NCBI GenBank assembly: GCA_026874595.1 | Contig: CM049313.1 | Location: forward strand, 25,294,008 to 25,358,007 | Reading direction: 5' to 3' | DNA from: Sipunculus nudus | Lineage: Eukaryota; Annelida; Sipuncula; Golfingiida; Sipunculidae | DNA length: 64,000 nucleotides | Part shown: one piece after another, positions 26,701 through 41,700 of the stretch | How positions within the stretch are numbered: position 1 is the first letter of the stretch | Layout of the letters: each line of letters begins with the position of its first letter | The notes under the pieces: model-generated | What the model saw: the letters and a program-made list of their open reading frames with translations, nothing else | What the model was told of the DNA's origin: nothing | Database searches by the model: none | Program-made: the position numbers and the translations under genes

Positions 26701-29700
26701 TATTTGTGGCATGTACATAAAAAGTATATAGAGGAATATATTTGCCAAATATGAACAAAACATCAACAGCCTTTTAATATGAGGCAGGCTTGAAGTGAAA
26801 CAATGGGTTTTTAGTTGAAAATTTAGCTTTTCCTATATTTCTTGAAGAAACAAAGTCACAGTGACCCAGTTTTGGGTTTGGTAGGAGAAATTACGTACAT
26901 CTATCTGTATGCTGAATTTCGGATTTGTAGGTCCAAAGGTTTCAAAACGTGCCCAGTTAATTGGTGGCGAAATGATGGACAAAGATCCATCGCTATAATT
27001 CAGATGACTCATAGTCAGCTGAGCTAGAAAGGAATTGTTGTATTGTTGCAAAGACACAAGTTCACTTTCACACAGAATTCAGTCAACTAATATTGTTAAC
27101 ATCTGTACAAATAATAATGTAAGTATCAGTAAATGTACAGGCTAAAAATAAAACAACTCACCAGTTATCAAGTTGAAAGACTTCGGATTAAGTATTGCAG
27201 GACATATCAGCCTCAAGAATATAAAGCCACTGGAAAACAAAACATCAGGTAAGTTTCAGCGAGAAGCCCTGCAGCTTATGATCCAGATATATGTGACATT
27301 ATGAAGATACACATTTAACTGACTTAGCTTCATATAATTACAGAACATTTCAAGCAAGTGACCAATGGGTCATTGTGCTCAGCTGAAGTTTTCTAGCTTA
27401 TGTAAAAGAGGTTAAAGTTTCATTTGAATATTAAATTTGGTTAAGTGGTACTGCTTTTGGCAATACAATCTATATATATTATATGTAATTGTATCTTTTC
27501 TCAGGATCTCAGTGTCTAATATAAAAACAATGTTATGTATTAATTTACAGGATAATATTATGCAAAAAGTTAATAAATATCTAAATACTTTTTAATGTTA
27601 TTTCTAATGCAAAACTGGGGGTGAAGGGGTTCATTATTTTACCTGCTGACAAAAGTATGTGACCTAAACTATTTGATTGTGACAACTATGAGAAATAACA
27701 GTTTAAATTTTTTAATTTCTGTCTATATTAAAATTTTTGTGTGGACATAGCCGTTTCCATCATTATGTTGGCTTAATCAGGCAATATGGACATCTGCCAT
27801 ATTCCTTCTGGTTTGAAACTCTTGACAGGGTGAAAACATAATTATCCTGGTGCCTGGAAAGGTACACTCATTTGTTTGAGAAACAGGACTTTGGGGTACA
27901 AGTACAATCTCCATATTAAGCCTGCAGAGCGCTCACCCTTTAATGGGGGCCAAACATGAAAATCTCAAGGCTCCTCGGTGGAGATTCTAACTCAAAGTCT
28001 CCCGGCTTTGAACCGTGTGCTCTACCCCTAGACCATGGTTTTAATATGATGGAATAAAGGGGTAACAGTGTATGTGTGTACACTGTAAATGCATGTTATA
28101 ATATCAACGTAATTTTACTGTACAAAAGTTTGATGTATGAACTTTTGTATGAATTTGTACTCGCAATGGACTGAATGATGTGAAATTTTGTAACTGTTAG
28201 TCATTTACATGAACACCTCTTTGGAGCCAATTCTTTCAAAACTTTGCAGGATTACAGGAATATTTGACTGAATAATGGATATTGAAATGCAAAATGTATG
28301 ATCACTATACTAATACTCCTGCAGTTTGACAGTTTCATAATCCAAAACAAGTCTCAGAAGTCTCATAACCAAACCTTGGGCAAATTCATGACAACTCTGC
28401 TGAGAAAGTGGTATAATGTCTGTGATATGAAGTCTTAATACATGTAATACAAGTGACCCATGGGTCATGACGCTCAGCTGACTAAGAAGACAATCACAAT
28501 AGGAATTTAATCATCTGAATGCCAAATTTTGTTGGTGGTATCCCCATTCAACTGAAGCTTAGCTCGGAGGATAAGGGTAACAGAGACCTTAATGTCAAGT
28601 TAGAAGATTCTAGATCCAGTGGTTACTATATTTTTACCTGGTAAACAGACAACTGCTGCTTTGAATGTCTCAAAAATGGAGAAAAGAAATTTGTAAAAAT
28701 TGGGAAAATCCAGGTGGTGCCACCAGTCTGCTGTAAATGATGAAACGCTCCATGGTCAATATGCATGCAAAATATTATGGTGATCAATGCATTAGTTATT
28801 CAGATACTGGAGCTTTTGTATCAAATTTTTAATCATTCTGGGAGGGGGTACTTTCGAGCCCCATAGCTCACAGGATATGGGTAACAGAAACCTAATTGCA
28901 GGTTTCCAAGGAGATTTTTCATGGACATCCCTGGATGTCGTGATAGAAGATTCTTGGTCTGAAGGTTACAATTTGTGCCCTGTTAACAGACAACCACATC
29001 TTTGAACGTCTCAAAAATAGGGAAAAATACATAAAAAATTAGAAAAATATCCAGGTGGCACCAACAGTATGAAGAAACTGATGAAACACTCCATGATCAA
29101 TATGAATGCAAAGAATCATGGTGTTTAACTTATTAGTGCTTCAGATAGTGAAGCTTTTGTATCAAATTTTTAATTATTCTGGGGGGTACTTCTGAGCCCT
29201 ATAGCTCAGAAGATATGGGTAACAGAGACCTAATTTCAGGTTTCACTTGAGAATTCATTGGACCTCCCAGGATGTGAAGTAGGATGATTCTAGGTCCAGT
29301 TGTTAAGTTGTGCCTGGTGAACAGACAACTGCTGCTTTAAAGGTCTCAAAAATAGAGAAAAAATTTGTAACAAGGGACCCATGGGTCACAGTGCTCAGCT
29401 GAAGTTTGAAAAATTTTTGTAAATGCAAAATATGCAAAATATTCTATTGTAATGTTTTTCATTTATATAAGCATATGAGAAGCTAAGAGGAAAGGGGCCC
29501 TCCTACTTGGTTATAGTAAAGTTCTAAATATATGATTGCAAACAAATACTCTGAAAAGACTGTCATGAAGAAAAACAGGAACAGTTTTGAGATACTGTGA
29601 TGCATATTAAAAAATTTACAGATGGACAGGCAAGTGGACAGAATGGACTAATACCTTTATTTCACTTTCAAGAGAATAATGCATTTAAGTTTATATATAA

Positions 29701-32700
29701 GCCTATTTTTTTAGCATATCCACTTTTTCCATTAATAGTTTTTATCTGATTCATTATTTTTATTTACAAGTTTTATAAATTTGTAATAAAAAAACTGAAA
29801 ATATAAGTTAAAATATTGATTTCTAGGTTGCACTCATTATATATCCAGAGTGTAGCTCATATTGGGTCATATTATGCATACACATATATTTCATCATTTT
29901 TAAATCACAAATGTTTAAACTGAATTTAAAAGAAAATAATGCCACAACATGACATCTACAAGATTATTCCTTGAATCACTATTAAAAAGTTTTGCACATT
30001 GGAGTTTTCAGTACATGCTTAATTTTATTCACTGACTTGAAATAAAAGATTCAGTAAATTTGATAAAATAAAAACCTCTTCTCAAATAAAGTATACACAC
30101 TGTTGGTTGAATGAGGGACAAACAATATCATTGTGCTAATTACTATCTCAGCAATAATTTATTACTGGAATTAATAGTCAATTTCACACCTGGTGAAGTT
30201 TTTACTTTTCTAAAGTAAGGAATTACTTATTTGATGAACATCCACACTTTCATACCAATACACCACTTTGTGGACACAATTCAATGTGCTCTTTAATCAT
30301 TGTAACCCTGGTGGTACAATACAAAATCTAAAATGTAGCATAGCCAAGAATAAAATAAAATACAGAAAATTATAACATTCATCTTGTTGATGCACCATCT
30401 GGGGGGGGGGGGGGTGCAGGACAGAGGGGAAGCTTGCTAGTAGTGGCCAAGCTGAGCCAAGGCAAGCTGCCTGGGGTCAGTTACATAATGCAAGTGAAGG
30501 CTGTACTACCAGGTGGGCTAGATGTAAACAACACTTGACATGGTGTATGAAAACTTGAATAAAAGTTACTCTTTTCAATCAATTCCTTTGAAATTTCAGA
30601 TTTTAAAAGATTAAATCCTTATGTATATATGTTGTGAAAATTAAATCAACAGTCCTTACAGGGAAAAAACGTGCCATTGCCAAAGTTGGACAAAATTTAA
30701 GGTATTGATTTTTTATTTATGCTAATAACTTGACAAATTTGCAAATTCAGATCTAATTTTGAGTAAACAATTGAATCTTGATTGAATAAAGTTATATTCC
30801 TGAAAAAAAGTCTCCAGCTTCAGCCATTCTCATGTTAGGCGAGTAAATATATTTCCTGATTTTTTAAAAAACTGCATTATATTTGGGCCCATAACTTCAA
30901 AATAATACCCAATACTGACCTAATTTTTGGTATGTTCATAGAAAATGTATGGAAGAAAATGAATACTAAATATGATCAAAAACAGATCAGTGGTTTTGAT
31001 TTTAGGCAGACTTGAAGTGTAACAATGGCTTTTTAATGGAAAACGGAGGTTTTTCCTTAATATCTCAAAGGAACGAAGTCCTAATGACCCAATTTTCGAT
31101 ATGGTGGGAGATTTTGGGGACATCTAATGATATGCGCAGTTTTGGATTCGTAGGTCCAACGGTTTTAAAACGTGCCCTGTTAACGGCCGGACGACGGACA
31201 AAGGACCACAACTATAGCTCAGATGACTTATAGTCAGCTGAGCTAAAAATGGGGATAAATACAGGAGGCACCACCAGTCTTCAGAAACCGATGAAACATT
31301 TAATTATCAATATCCATGCAAGGAATCATGGTGATCAATGCAATAGTTGTTCAGATACTTGATTTTTCATGGACCTCCCTGCATGTCAACGTAGAAGATT
31401 CTAGGTTCAGTCTTCACACTTTGTGCCCTGTTAACAGATGACTGCATCTTTTAGAGTCTCAAAAATAAAAAAAAAAATTTGGTAAAAAATTGGAAAATAC
31501 AGGTGGCGCCGCAAGCCTGCAGAAACTGATGAAACACCTCATGATCAATATTCATGCAAAGAATCATGGTGATCAATGCATTAGTTTTTCAGATACTTGA
31601 GCTTTTGTATCAAATTTTCCTTTATTTTTGGGGGTACTTTCGAGCCCCATAGCCCAGAGGATATTGGTAACAGAGACCTGATTTCTGGTTTCCAAGGAGA
31701 TTTTTCATGGACCTCTCTAGATGTGAAGTCAGAAGATTCAAGATCCAGCAGTTACGATTTGTGCCTGGTTAACGGACAGACAGACGGACAGACAGACGCC
31801 GAACAAAGGGTGATCGCTATAGCTCAGATGACTTTCAGTCAGCTGAGCTAACAAGTAAAACTGCAAAATAAATAAATAGTGTGAGGGCTGGTGTAACATA
31901 TTCTGCTACCATTGTAACTGCATGAAAACCGAGACCATAATCAATTTATTCCACATAGTCCTAGCAACCAGATAAAGGTCTCCATTTTTTCTTATAAGTT
32001 TAAGGAATGGATGCAAAATGAATGCAAAGTACACTAGCTGATTCTTGGCCAGATCAAGTGCTTTTTGCATAAACATTTCTTTTCTTACTATAACCAGTTA
32101 AGCCTGTATCCCCCTGGGCTGCGACAGCTTGCGACAAATTGTGAACAGCATTCCCCAGAGAGTTTCAAAAGTGTCTTGGAATAATCGCCATGGTTCTCTT
32201 TTTCTTGTGTGATTCACAAAGTGTCGCTCCCTTGTCGCAGAAATTTAGAACATGTAAAAAAAAATTTGCATAACAAAATATCTCTCACAATAGTAACAGA
32301 GGTGTCGCTGGTATCTCAAACCTGTCACGTACTATTCCCAAGTCAGTTTCCGCGAGGAAGTGCTTAAACTGCGAGACAACTTGGTTCGCGATCTATGCAA
32401 CTACATTGCAAATGATTGGAGATAAAAATGAGAATCTGACATTGTTTTTCACGTATGTCGTGTAAAAATATCTCACAAATGTTGTGCAAATGTCCTGTGA
32501 ACATGGCACAACATTCACACGACAGGTATACAAAGAATTCACCAGGAGTTCTAATGACATTGGTGAAACACTCGTGCGATGTACACAAATGTGTTGTAAG
32601 TACAATTCAGTGTGATTACAAGTGAAAATTTCGCTAATTCACATATTTTCTCACAATTGTTGTGTCTCAAACTAGTCACAAGCTGTTGCAGTCCAGTGAG

Positions 32701-35700
32701 ATACAGGCTTTAGAATGCCATTTCTAGTAAAACAAGTTAGATGTTATAGAAATAAATTTGGAATCATATTTTAATTAGAAGGTTTGTTAAATTCTGTTAA
32801 GAAATAGAAGCTAAAATTCAACTGCAATATTCATATTATGGTTGAATATTTAAAAATAAAAAATTATCTTTGTACAAATGTCACAAAATGATAAAGAATG
32901 ATAAAGAATGATTGTTGAGGAGTAGGTACTGAGGCAATGCCCGGCTGTCAGTTTGTGTACGGAACATATAAATCAAGCTGAGGAAGGGTTTGAATGAATT
33001 TCACTGGATTTCAATTATATAAGAGTGCATGAAATAATAAGATACAGGTAAAACACTTGTTAAATTTAAATGAGAACACAGGTGACACCACCTGTTTTGT
33101 TCTACTATGTTATAAAATTATTCATTATCAATGAGAATACCAAGTTTCAAGCCAATAGATACAATAAACATTTTACATAATACATTTATATATTTTGCCC
33201 AGGTCCCCTGTCCTTACCTGACAACCCTTGTTTTGACTAATTGATTGTCGGGCCACCGCTGAGCCACTTTCTTTTGTAAGCACCCACAAATATACCTCAG
33301 CACCCTAGGAAAACAAACAGGACATGTTGAAATGTTGTGATGTTAATCTCTACAGCATGCACATAATTTCTTTACACAGCAAAGGTCAAGAGCCCTGGAC
33401 CACAGTTTATGTGTAGATATGTCATCAGTAAGACATTTGCTTGTAATAAGAAAAAAATTATTCTCTTTATCTCTTGATATGCATAATACCTTCATCAAAA
33501 ATGTATATAAACTAAATATTTCTTGGCCCTGCGGGTGCCATAATATCCCCAGACAATTAACCCCCTCCTTTAAGAACAGGCCCCAATCTTCAGCAGCATA
33601 TACTGATACTTGGCAAGCGACCATGGTTTCTTCCATCTATCAACTTGAGAAACAATATTTTCACCAAATACGGGAATATTCAAGGTCAAGCCACTCTCAT
33701 TGGAGAGGTCATTTTCAGGCCGAGACACCAATCCACTACTGAGAAAAAGTGCATCAATGTATGCTATAACAAGGGACCCATGGGTCACGGCGCTCAGCTG
33801 TTATATATGATAAAAAATATGATTTGGGAATGAGGCACATGCTGGTTTTGTGTGGTAATAAATATAAGCTTTATTATGAGTTGTTGGTGTTTAGCTTATG
33901 TATGATTTTGATAGTATCTTTGGAGACAGGGAAGAGGATTGATTTAATTTATTTTATTAACAAATGGAGTGCTATTGTCACACAGATTTTGACTTGGCCA
34001 TATAACTTATAAGCAGCACATATAATAAGAGTTTAACTATTTATTAAAATTTAATAACAAATATTGTGCCAATATAATTTTTATTTAAAAAAAAAATGAT
34101 TATTAAAATAATATTATAGAATATTTTCATGAATGCATTCATGAATACATTTTGAAATTATCTGCACTGGTATGCAAATACTTTCATTTTTACCTGAATT
34201 CCCATTCTTATGCAATAAAATTTTTTAATGCAGTACATATTCATATTCGTATTCAAATACATTAGCAAAGCATTCGCACCATATCTAGTATTTATTCAAT
34301 TTTAGCCAAACAATGATGTTGAGAATCCAGAATATACAAAATTCCCAAATTTTAATAATGATCATAAGTACCTGGTTTTATGGCTTTTATTTATATTAAA
34401 AAAAAATAAATGTAATATATTCACTTTGGACTACTTTCACATTAATCTACACACTAGACACAGTAGGAATCTAGATTAATATTATCAACTGCATCTTTGT
34501 CTATCATTAATTTCCTTCATATGATCCCTAATGATTAGTAATGAATAATATGATTTATTTTTTTATCATTAAAACTGAACTAAAAAATACCATAGGTGAC
34601 TGCATGGTGTTATTTGGAATAACATTGACATTGAATCCATCCATACAAGATTCTTACATCATCAGTAACTGCAAGTTAATTTTCTGTTACTCATCAACTA
34701 ACAAATTCCTTTTCTATTAATTTTTCTTTAATTTGTTATTAAAAACCAATAAAAATTTATTAATTTATTGTTTACTGTTATGTTGTTTTTCAAAACAACT
34801 ACTAGATGAGTTGGGTTGGACACCTGGATCAACTGTGGCTAGGCATTAGCTGCCTGGCTACCCCAGTTGATACCTCGCCTCAAGCGTGCATAATCTGATG
34901 AAAGGACAACAAGGTCAACATACAGGTGACTCAAGAGGGTCTATGTAGAGCCTGGGTCTAACATGGTCTCATAAAAACATTAATAAAAGCTACAATATTT
35001 GGCCAATTTCTTTCAGCTTTCTAAACTACAAAGATGAAATCTTTATGTGTGCATGATATGAAATTATATTAACAGTGCTCTCAGGAAACAAACGTGCAAT
35101 GGTCAAAGTTGGGCAAAATTTAAGGTACTAATTTTATATTTATACTCATAACTTATAAAATTTAAAAAATTCAGAACTAATTTTGGGTATTCAATTGAAT
35201 CTTGATTAAATAATGTTACATCCCTGACAAAAAATCTCTAGCTTCAGCAATCCTCTTGTTAAGGGAGTAAATATATTTCTTGATTTTTTAAAAAGTGCAT
35301 TATGTTTGGGCCCATAACTTCAAACAATTATGCAATACTGACATCATTTCTGGCATGTGCATAGCCAATGTAAAGAAAAATATGTATATTATATATGATC
35401 AAAGTCAGATCAGTGGTTTTGATATAAGGCAGTCTTAAAGTGTAACAATGGGTTTTTAATGGTAAAAATGAAGTTTTTCATTAATATCTCAAAGGAATTA
35501 AGTCCTAGTGACCAAATTCTTGGCATGGCACGGGATTTTGGAGACATCTAACTGTATGCCCAATTTAAGGAACTTAGAGCTGAAGCTGGGGAGCTGAGCT
35601 CTAGCAAACTGCATAACACTAGCTTGATGTAAAAAATATGTGACATGGTGCTTGAAAACTTGAATAAAATCTACAGTTTTTGATCAACTGGATTCAAATT

Positions 35701-38700
35701 TTTGGTGTTAACAGTTGAAATGCTAACAAAAACATGCTTTGAAAATTAAATCCACAGCAGTTTCAGGAAAAAAATGTTCCACTGTCAAACTTGAGCAAAA
35801 TTTAAGGTACCAATTTTATATTTTTGCCAATATTTAAACAAATTTAACAGATTTTGATCTAATTTTTGCTATACAATTAAATTTTGATTAATTAAAGTTG
35901 TATTACTGAAAAAAAGTCCCTACCTTTAACACTTTTGGTCTTAAGTGACCAAATATCTTTCCTGATTTTTTTACAAAGTCCATTATGTTTGGGCCCATTA
36001 CTTTTCAAATATTAAATAATACTGACTTAATTTCTGGCATGTACATAGGAACTATATAGAGGAATATTTATGGTAAATGTGGAAAAAACCAGATGAGTGG
36101 TTTTGATATTAGGCAGTCCTGAAGTGTGAAAATAGATTTCTAATAAAAAATTGAGTTTTTTCCTTAATATCTCAAAGGAACAAAGTCCTATTGACCCAAT
36201 TTTCGGCATGGTAGGAGATTTTGGGGACATCTAACTGTATGCCAAATTTCAGATTCATAGGTCCAATGGTGTCGAAACGTGCCAGTCTTACGGACGGACA
36301 TCCGGACAGACGGACGGACAATGGACCACGACTATAGCTCAGATGACTTATAGTCAGCTGAGCTAAAAACAGAACAGCAGGTGGCGCCACCTGTCTGGTC
36401 TAAAACAAAGCTATCCAAGACGGATTAACATGCCCAAATTTCAGGCTGATACATTCATCCACTCCTCAGATATGAGTGATTTTTACCCAAAGCAAATAAA
36501 TGGATGGACACCAGCCAGAGACAACTGCAGATGGTGCCACCAGTCTTGAATACAAGATGGGAGGTATCCAAGATCTATGGACATGCACAATTTCAGGAAA
36601 ATATGGCATATCACTTCTGAGAAAAGGGGATTTATTTATTGTATGAAAATGGGAAGGTAGGTGGTGCCACCTGTCTGCTTTAAGAGACAACTCTCCAAGA
36701 TGGATGTACATGCTAAATTCAGACCAATACATTGAACCTCTCCTGAGATAAGAGCAATTTTAACCAAAAGCAAACGTACAGATGGACACGAAACAAACAC
36801 AATTGGAGATGGTGCCACCAGTCTGAAATACAAGATTGAGGTATCCAAGATCAATGGACATGCACAATTTCAGCCCAATCTGTCTATTAGTTTTTTACTT
36901 AGAATGCTCACAGTACTGTCAAGTAGCAATGATTGGGTCTTAAACAACGCAAAAACAAGAAAGGGACAGAAGGTGGTGCCACCTGGCTTTAGCAGAAGAC
37001 AAAACTATACAAGATCTTCAGTCAGATTGATTTCTGGACCAATCCATGCATCACTTATTGAGATAATTATGATTTTGTGTGATTTTCACCATATATATGG
37101 CAATAAACAAGGTGAAGGCCACTCTCATAGAAAAGGGCACGCCCCCAATTTGAATATACATTATCCCATGACCCATATCTATGTATATGCATAATATAAA
37201 AGAAATCTGTCAATTAGTTTTTGACTTATAAGGCTCACACTACTGTCAAGCGGCAATGATAGGGGTATTAAACAGCATGAAAACAAGAAAAGGATAACAG
37301 GTGGTGCCACCAGTTTCAGGTAAATGACAACACTATCCAAGATCTTTGGTCAACTGATTTTCCTCCAAAAGTCGACCTATTCAAGGTTAAGGAAACTCTC
37401 CTCGTAAAGGTCATGACCCCATTCTAAATAGGTTTTATCCTCTCACCCATATCTATGCACATGTCAAGTTTCGCAAAGATCTGTGAAATACTTTATCAAG
37501 TTATCTCGCCTGAAAGAAACTTTGCAGCTGTGGTGGGGGACCGTGCCTAAACCATAGTATTCTGACTTTGTCTAGGGATCCAAAAATTAATACACCGTGG
37601 AAATGGTTAATATGCCATGTCTGAATTTTCGCGCTTTTTCCATTTTACATCATTAGTGCAGTTCGAATTTTCTCGCAAATCAGTATGTATGGGATTTTCA
37701 ATTTGTATCAAATTATCATAATATTTAAACGATAACATAAAATATAGGTTTGTGACGCAGCCTACCTTCTACCTAACAAGCTTCGGGTAACTGCGTACAT
37801 GCCTCCTGGCTACCGGCTAGTGAGCACAGTGATTGCACAGACTGGCTCTCAGTCTTACTTCACCGACATTTGGAGGGCAGTTCTAAAGGGCTTCAAAGGC
37901 TATTTGTTTCACAGTTGTTTCTACAAATCACTATTAAGCAGAGTGGTTTTCAGCTGAGATATTACTTGCAATGAAATCTTATTACAAGCAACATGACTAC
38001 TCTAACATCCTGGTTGATGAAGCCTCAACTCAAGCAATCCCGCAAGGAGGGAATCCTAGACTCATGAGACTGTGTCAGGCTAGAATTCTGCAGTCTTACA
38101 AGTGGTGACATCACAACCTGCCAAGCTCCACCGGGGTGGATACTAAAATTACGATGAAAACGCTAGACTTTTGTGTATACAAAATAAATTTTGTATGTAA
38201 AAAGTGTTGTTCAATTTCTCACTGCCCCATTAAACATTAATGATCTATATGACACATCACTGTCTATTCAATTCGCCAATGCTCTTTACTTGTATCTAAC
38301 AATATGGTCGGCACCTAACGGACATGTCTGGGGAGTTCGAAATAATGCAGGTTCTTTATTTAGCGCACATCATGCTCCTGCGAAAAGCGTGAAAATAAAA
38401 ACCCCTCTAACCAAACCACTTCCACAGTAAGTAAAGCCATATCCACACTAGCAAATACTCCAGACATGAATTGGATTAGTCTGCCCACACTAGGCCAGTG
38501 ATCCACATCCGTTCAGTCTACTGTAGTGTGCTAGAATGGTGGTCTACAATAGTCTGGTTTACATTAAGGTTCATAGTTCATCCAGGAAAATCTGCTTCAG
38601 CAAATACCAGCTTCAGCTAGGTACATTTTAGCATTTACATGACCTCACTTTTAAGTGAATTTTTTTTGGAGGATGTGGATTCCTTTGTTAAATATTGTTA

Positions 38701-41700
38701 AACAGTAAATACTTTACATAAAATGCTTTCAGAAGCCCGCCAGTGTATTACAAATTAGCATTTTCACCATATTGTACCATCAGGCATTACTAAACAGAGT
38801 ATATGTTAAATTTAGTAACAGATATATTCTGCAAGTGCAACTTAAATAATTTTAAAGAAATTCATGTTTAATTCATTGCAGTTCAAGAATCTTTTTGGGA
38901 ACAGTAAGTATTTCAAAGACAAAACACAATACCCCTTATCATGTGTTTCTATACATATCTGCATGAACTAATCAAACTGGAACAGTTCTGGTTTCAAGTA
39001 AAAAGAATAATCTCTGTTAGGAGAGACAATTCTTTCAAATGATAACAAATTAAAGTAAGGCAGCCTTGACAGGTATTATCAATCACTTACATAGGGCAAC
39101 TATCTGTTGATTTAAATATGGTCGTTACAGCCTCATCAAGCAGTTGACACAAATACAGTCCATTGGTCTCTACATCTCCCTGACTCTCACAATATGCTGG
39201 ATTCACCTGTAACCAATGTATTTTACATTTAGTCAAAACATGTATTTATCTGAGTCTTTTCATGTACACATTTTCTCACTTGAGGTAATCTGTAAACCTA
39301 AATACCATGGTGAGAACTAAATACCATGGCTAAGAACATAAAACATCTCCTGAACTTCAGCCAAAACAGATCTCAGGCCTCTATACAGAAATAAACAACA
39401 CCTGGTCCCCATAATGGAACAAACACTTCCTGCTCTGAGACCCCCATTACTCATATTAATAACACATATAAATAACACAGACCATCACCACGTTCCCCTT
39501 ACTGGTATAAACACCATCTGCTCCCAAACCCCTCCCCCCACTCCCTAATACACACAATACCACCTTCTCCCAGACCTCCCCCTTCCTCATACAAATACCA
39601 CCTGCTCCAAGACCCCATCCCCCCACTCCATTACTAATACACACAATACCACCTGCTCCCAGACCTCCCCCTTCCTCATACAAATACCACCTGCTCCTAC
39701 CTTCTCCTTACTGAATACAAATACCACCTGCTCCCAGACCCCCCCCCTCCCATTCCCTCCATAACTATTACAAATACCACCTGCTCCAATCTTCTCCTTA
39801 CTCATACAAATACCACCTGCTCCAAAACCCCCTCCCCCCACTCCATTACTAATACACACAAAACCACCTTCTCCCAGCACCCCCCCCCCCCCCCCTTCCT
39901 CATGCAATTACAACCTGCTCCCACCTTCTCCTTACTCATACAAATACCACCTGCTCCAAGACCCCCTCCCCCACCCTCCAGTCCTAATCATTCCTAATAC
40001 ATATACCACCTGCTCCCACCTTCTCCTTACTCATTCAAATACCACCTGCTCCCAGCCAACCCCCCCCCTTTACTGAAACAAAGACCATCTGTTCGAAAAC
40101 AAATTATATTTCTTTATTTCAATAAATTTAAGTTTATGTGACTGAAATGCATTTCCTTCATAAAGGCATGCATAGTATACATTTGTACAAACTGTGGCAT
40201 GGTAATCTATGGCCTTTGTTACAGATCTGTTGACTTATTATAAGCTGGCCTAAAGATGCCATGAAGAATTTAAGAAGCACACTTCACCTCAGCATTCTGC
40301 TTGCTCTCCATGATTTTATTGATGGTGTCCTGGCACGCATTCTGCAACAGGCCAGTAGCTGTCATCTTCATGTACTGGTCCATTAAAGTTGTGGCCATCG
40401 ACGTGCCTCGAAACAACGTTCCTGCACTCTCTGTAGTGTGATTTTTTTGACAATTGGTCAAAATTCAGGAATTGTCAGGAGAATATTTTAAGGTAAGTAC
40501 TCAACACTGACATGCCTTCATTCATGGACATACTTACAATTATCTAATAATAACGATACACAGCAAGATTCGCAAACACCAGGAGTATATTAGTATAAAC
40601 TTTATAAACTACGTAAAACATGAAACTAAGATGTTTCATGTGACCATTTTTGCACTGTATTAAATAAACAATGACAAGCTGTTTCTGTGTTACACTTTAC
40701 CTTCTTGATCAATCTCAAGTTCGGTGAATTTCTGAAGTAGGACTGCCTCCATGCGCTGATGGCGGAATATCTGCAGCAGAGCCTGAGCTAAACGCACTCT
40801 TTCATTTCCATAAACTTCTGACAAGACCTGGACGGTCTCTAAATCCTGAGCCCGCACCAACAGCTGATCAAAACAAGATTAATTATGAGATAAGTGGCAT
40901 TCAGCTATGATGTTCAGCTCAACTAGACATGAATTAATATTTACATGCTGGCAGATATATTATTTTTGAAGGATTTAATTTTTCCATCGTCCATTTCATT
41001 AAAAAGAAGGGAACCACAGACTACAGAACAGCACATTATTATATAATAGTGTTAGTTAAAACAAAATAAAATCTAGCAATTAGACCAGACAATCTTTTGG
41101 ATACACACAGTCTTGGCCATAACAGGCCTGTTGAAAGTTAACAAGTTTTGTATAATAAGTTTAATTTAACCATTATTTTCAAATCTGACATATGTAATAA
41201 ATAGAGGACAAATTTTTCACCTCTTTGAGTGCATCATATTCCTTCAATGGCATGATGATTTCATGATTGAATTTAGCTGATATTCTAACAGCACCAATAT
41301 CTGATCTGACGGGGTTGTTAACCAAGCACAAACTCTGCCACTCATCCCAAACTTTACCACTGGAGAGTTGACTAAGCTGTATTTTCACAGATGCTACAAA
41401 TACACATTAGCACAATATAATTATACACCATGATCTCACAACATCAAGAGATTGGGGAAAAAGTGTAAAACAAGAAAATTTCTGGTACTGGAGATGCAAG
41501 ACTAGGCATACCCCCTCTAAAAAAGGTCCTTTTCTTCTGAAGCATGTATTGACACTTTACTAGGCCAAGGCTGGTTCTGGCACAGGGCCAAGAATCAGAC
41601 CAACAAGAGCAGGTGTCCCATGTTTTCACTCTGGAGCTGGCTGCACCATGCACTACTACACTCTCACTGGTCTGATTACAAGTCTTTGCTCTGTGCCAGC

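Larger units (their letters stand above)
28449..31850 (+). mobile_element. Composite family B-related element (host of nested copy)
   Basis: Starts ACAAGTGACCCATGGGTCAT and ends in the TAGCTCAG...CTGAGCTA hairpin. The interior is a tandem set of about 330-bp modules (at 28694, 29032, 31240 and 31485), each with an AATCCAGGTGGTGCCACCAG-type start and an AGCTCAGAAGATATGGGTAA-type box. Interrupted by the copy at 29370-31245. Confidence 0.7.

Noticed and set aside
27935-28045. Functional tRNA gene
   Set aside because: A- and B-box-like segments are present but no complete cloverleaf could be drawn by eye; a SINE relic is simpler.
37741-38160. Possible missing RASA1 exon in the less AT-rich patch
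   Set aside because: Exons 13 and 14 already join in phase and align without a gap, and the minus-strand translation shows no GAP similarity.
39456-39907. Gly-rich minus-strand frames (GAGGICM...)
   Set aside because: Translation of the C-rich tandem repeat; no conserved structure beyond the repeat.
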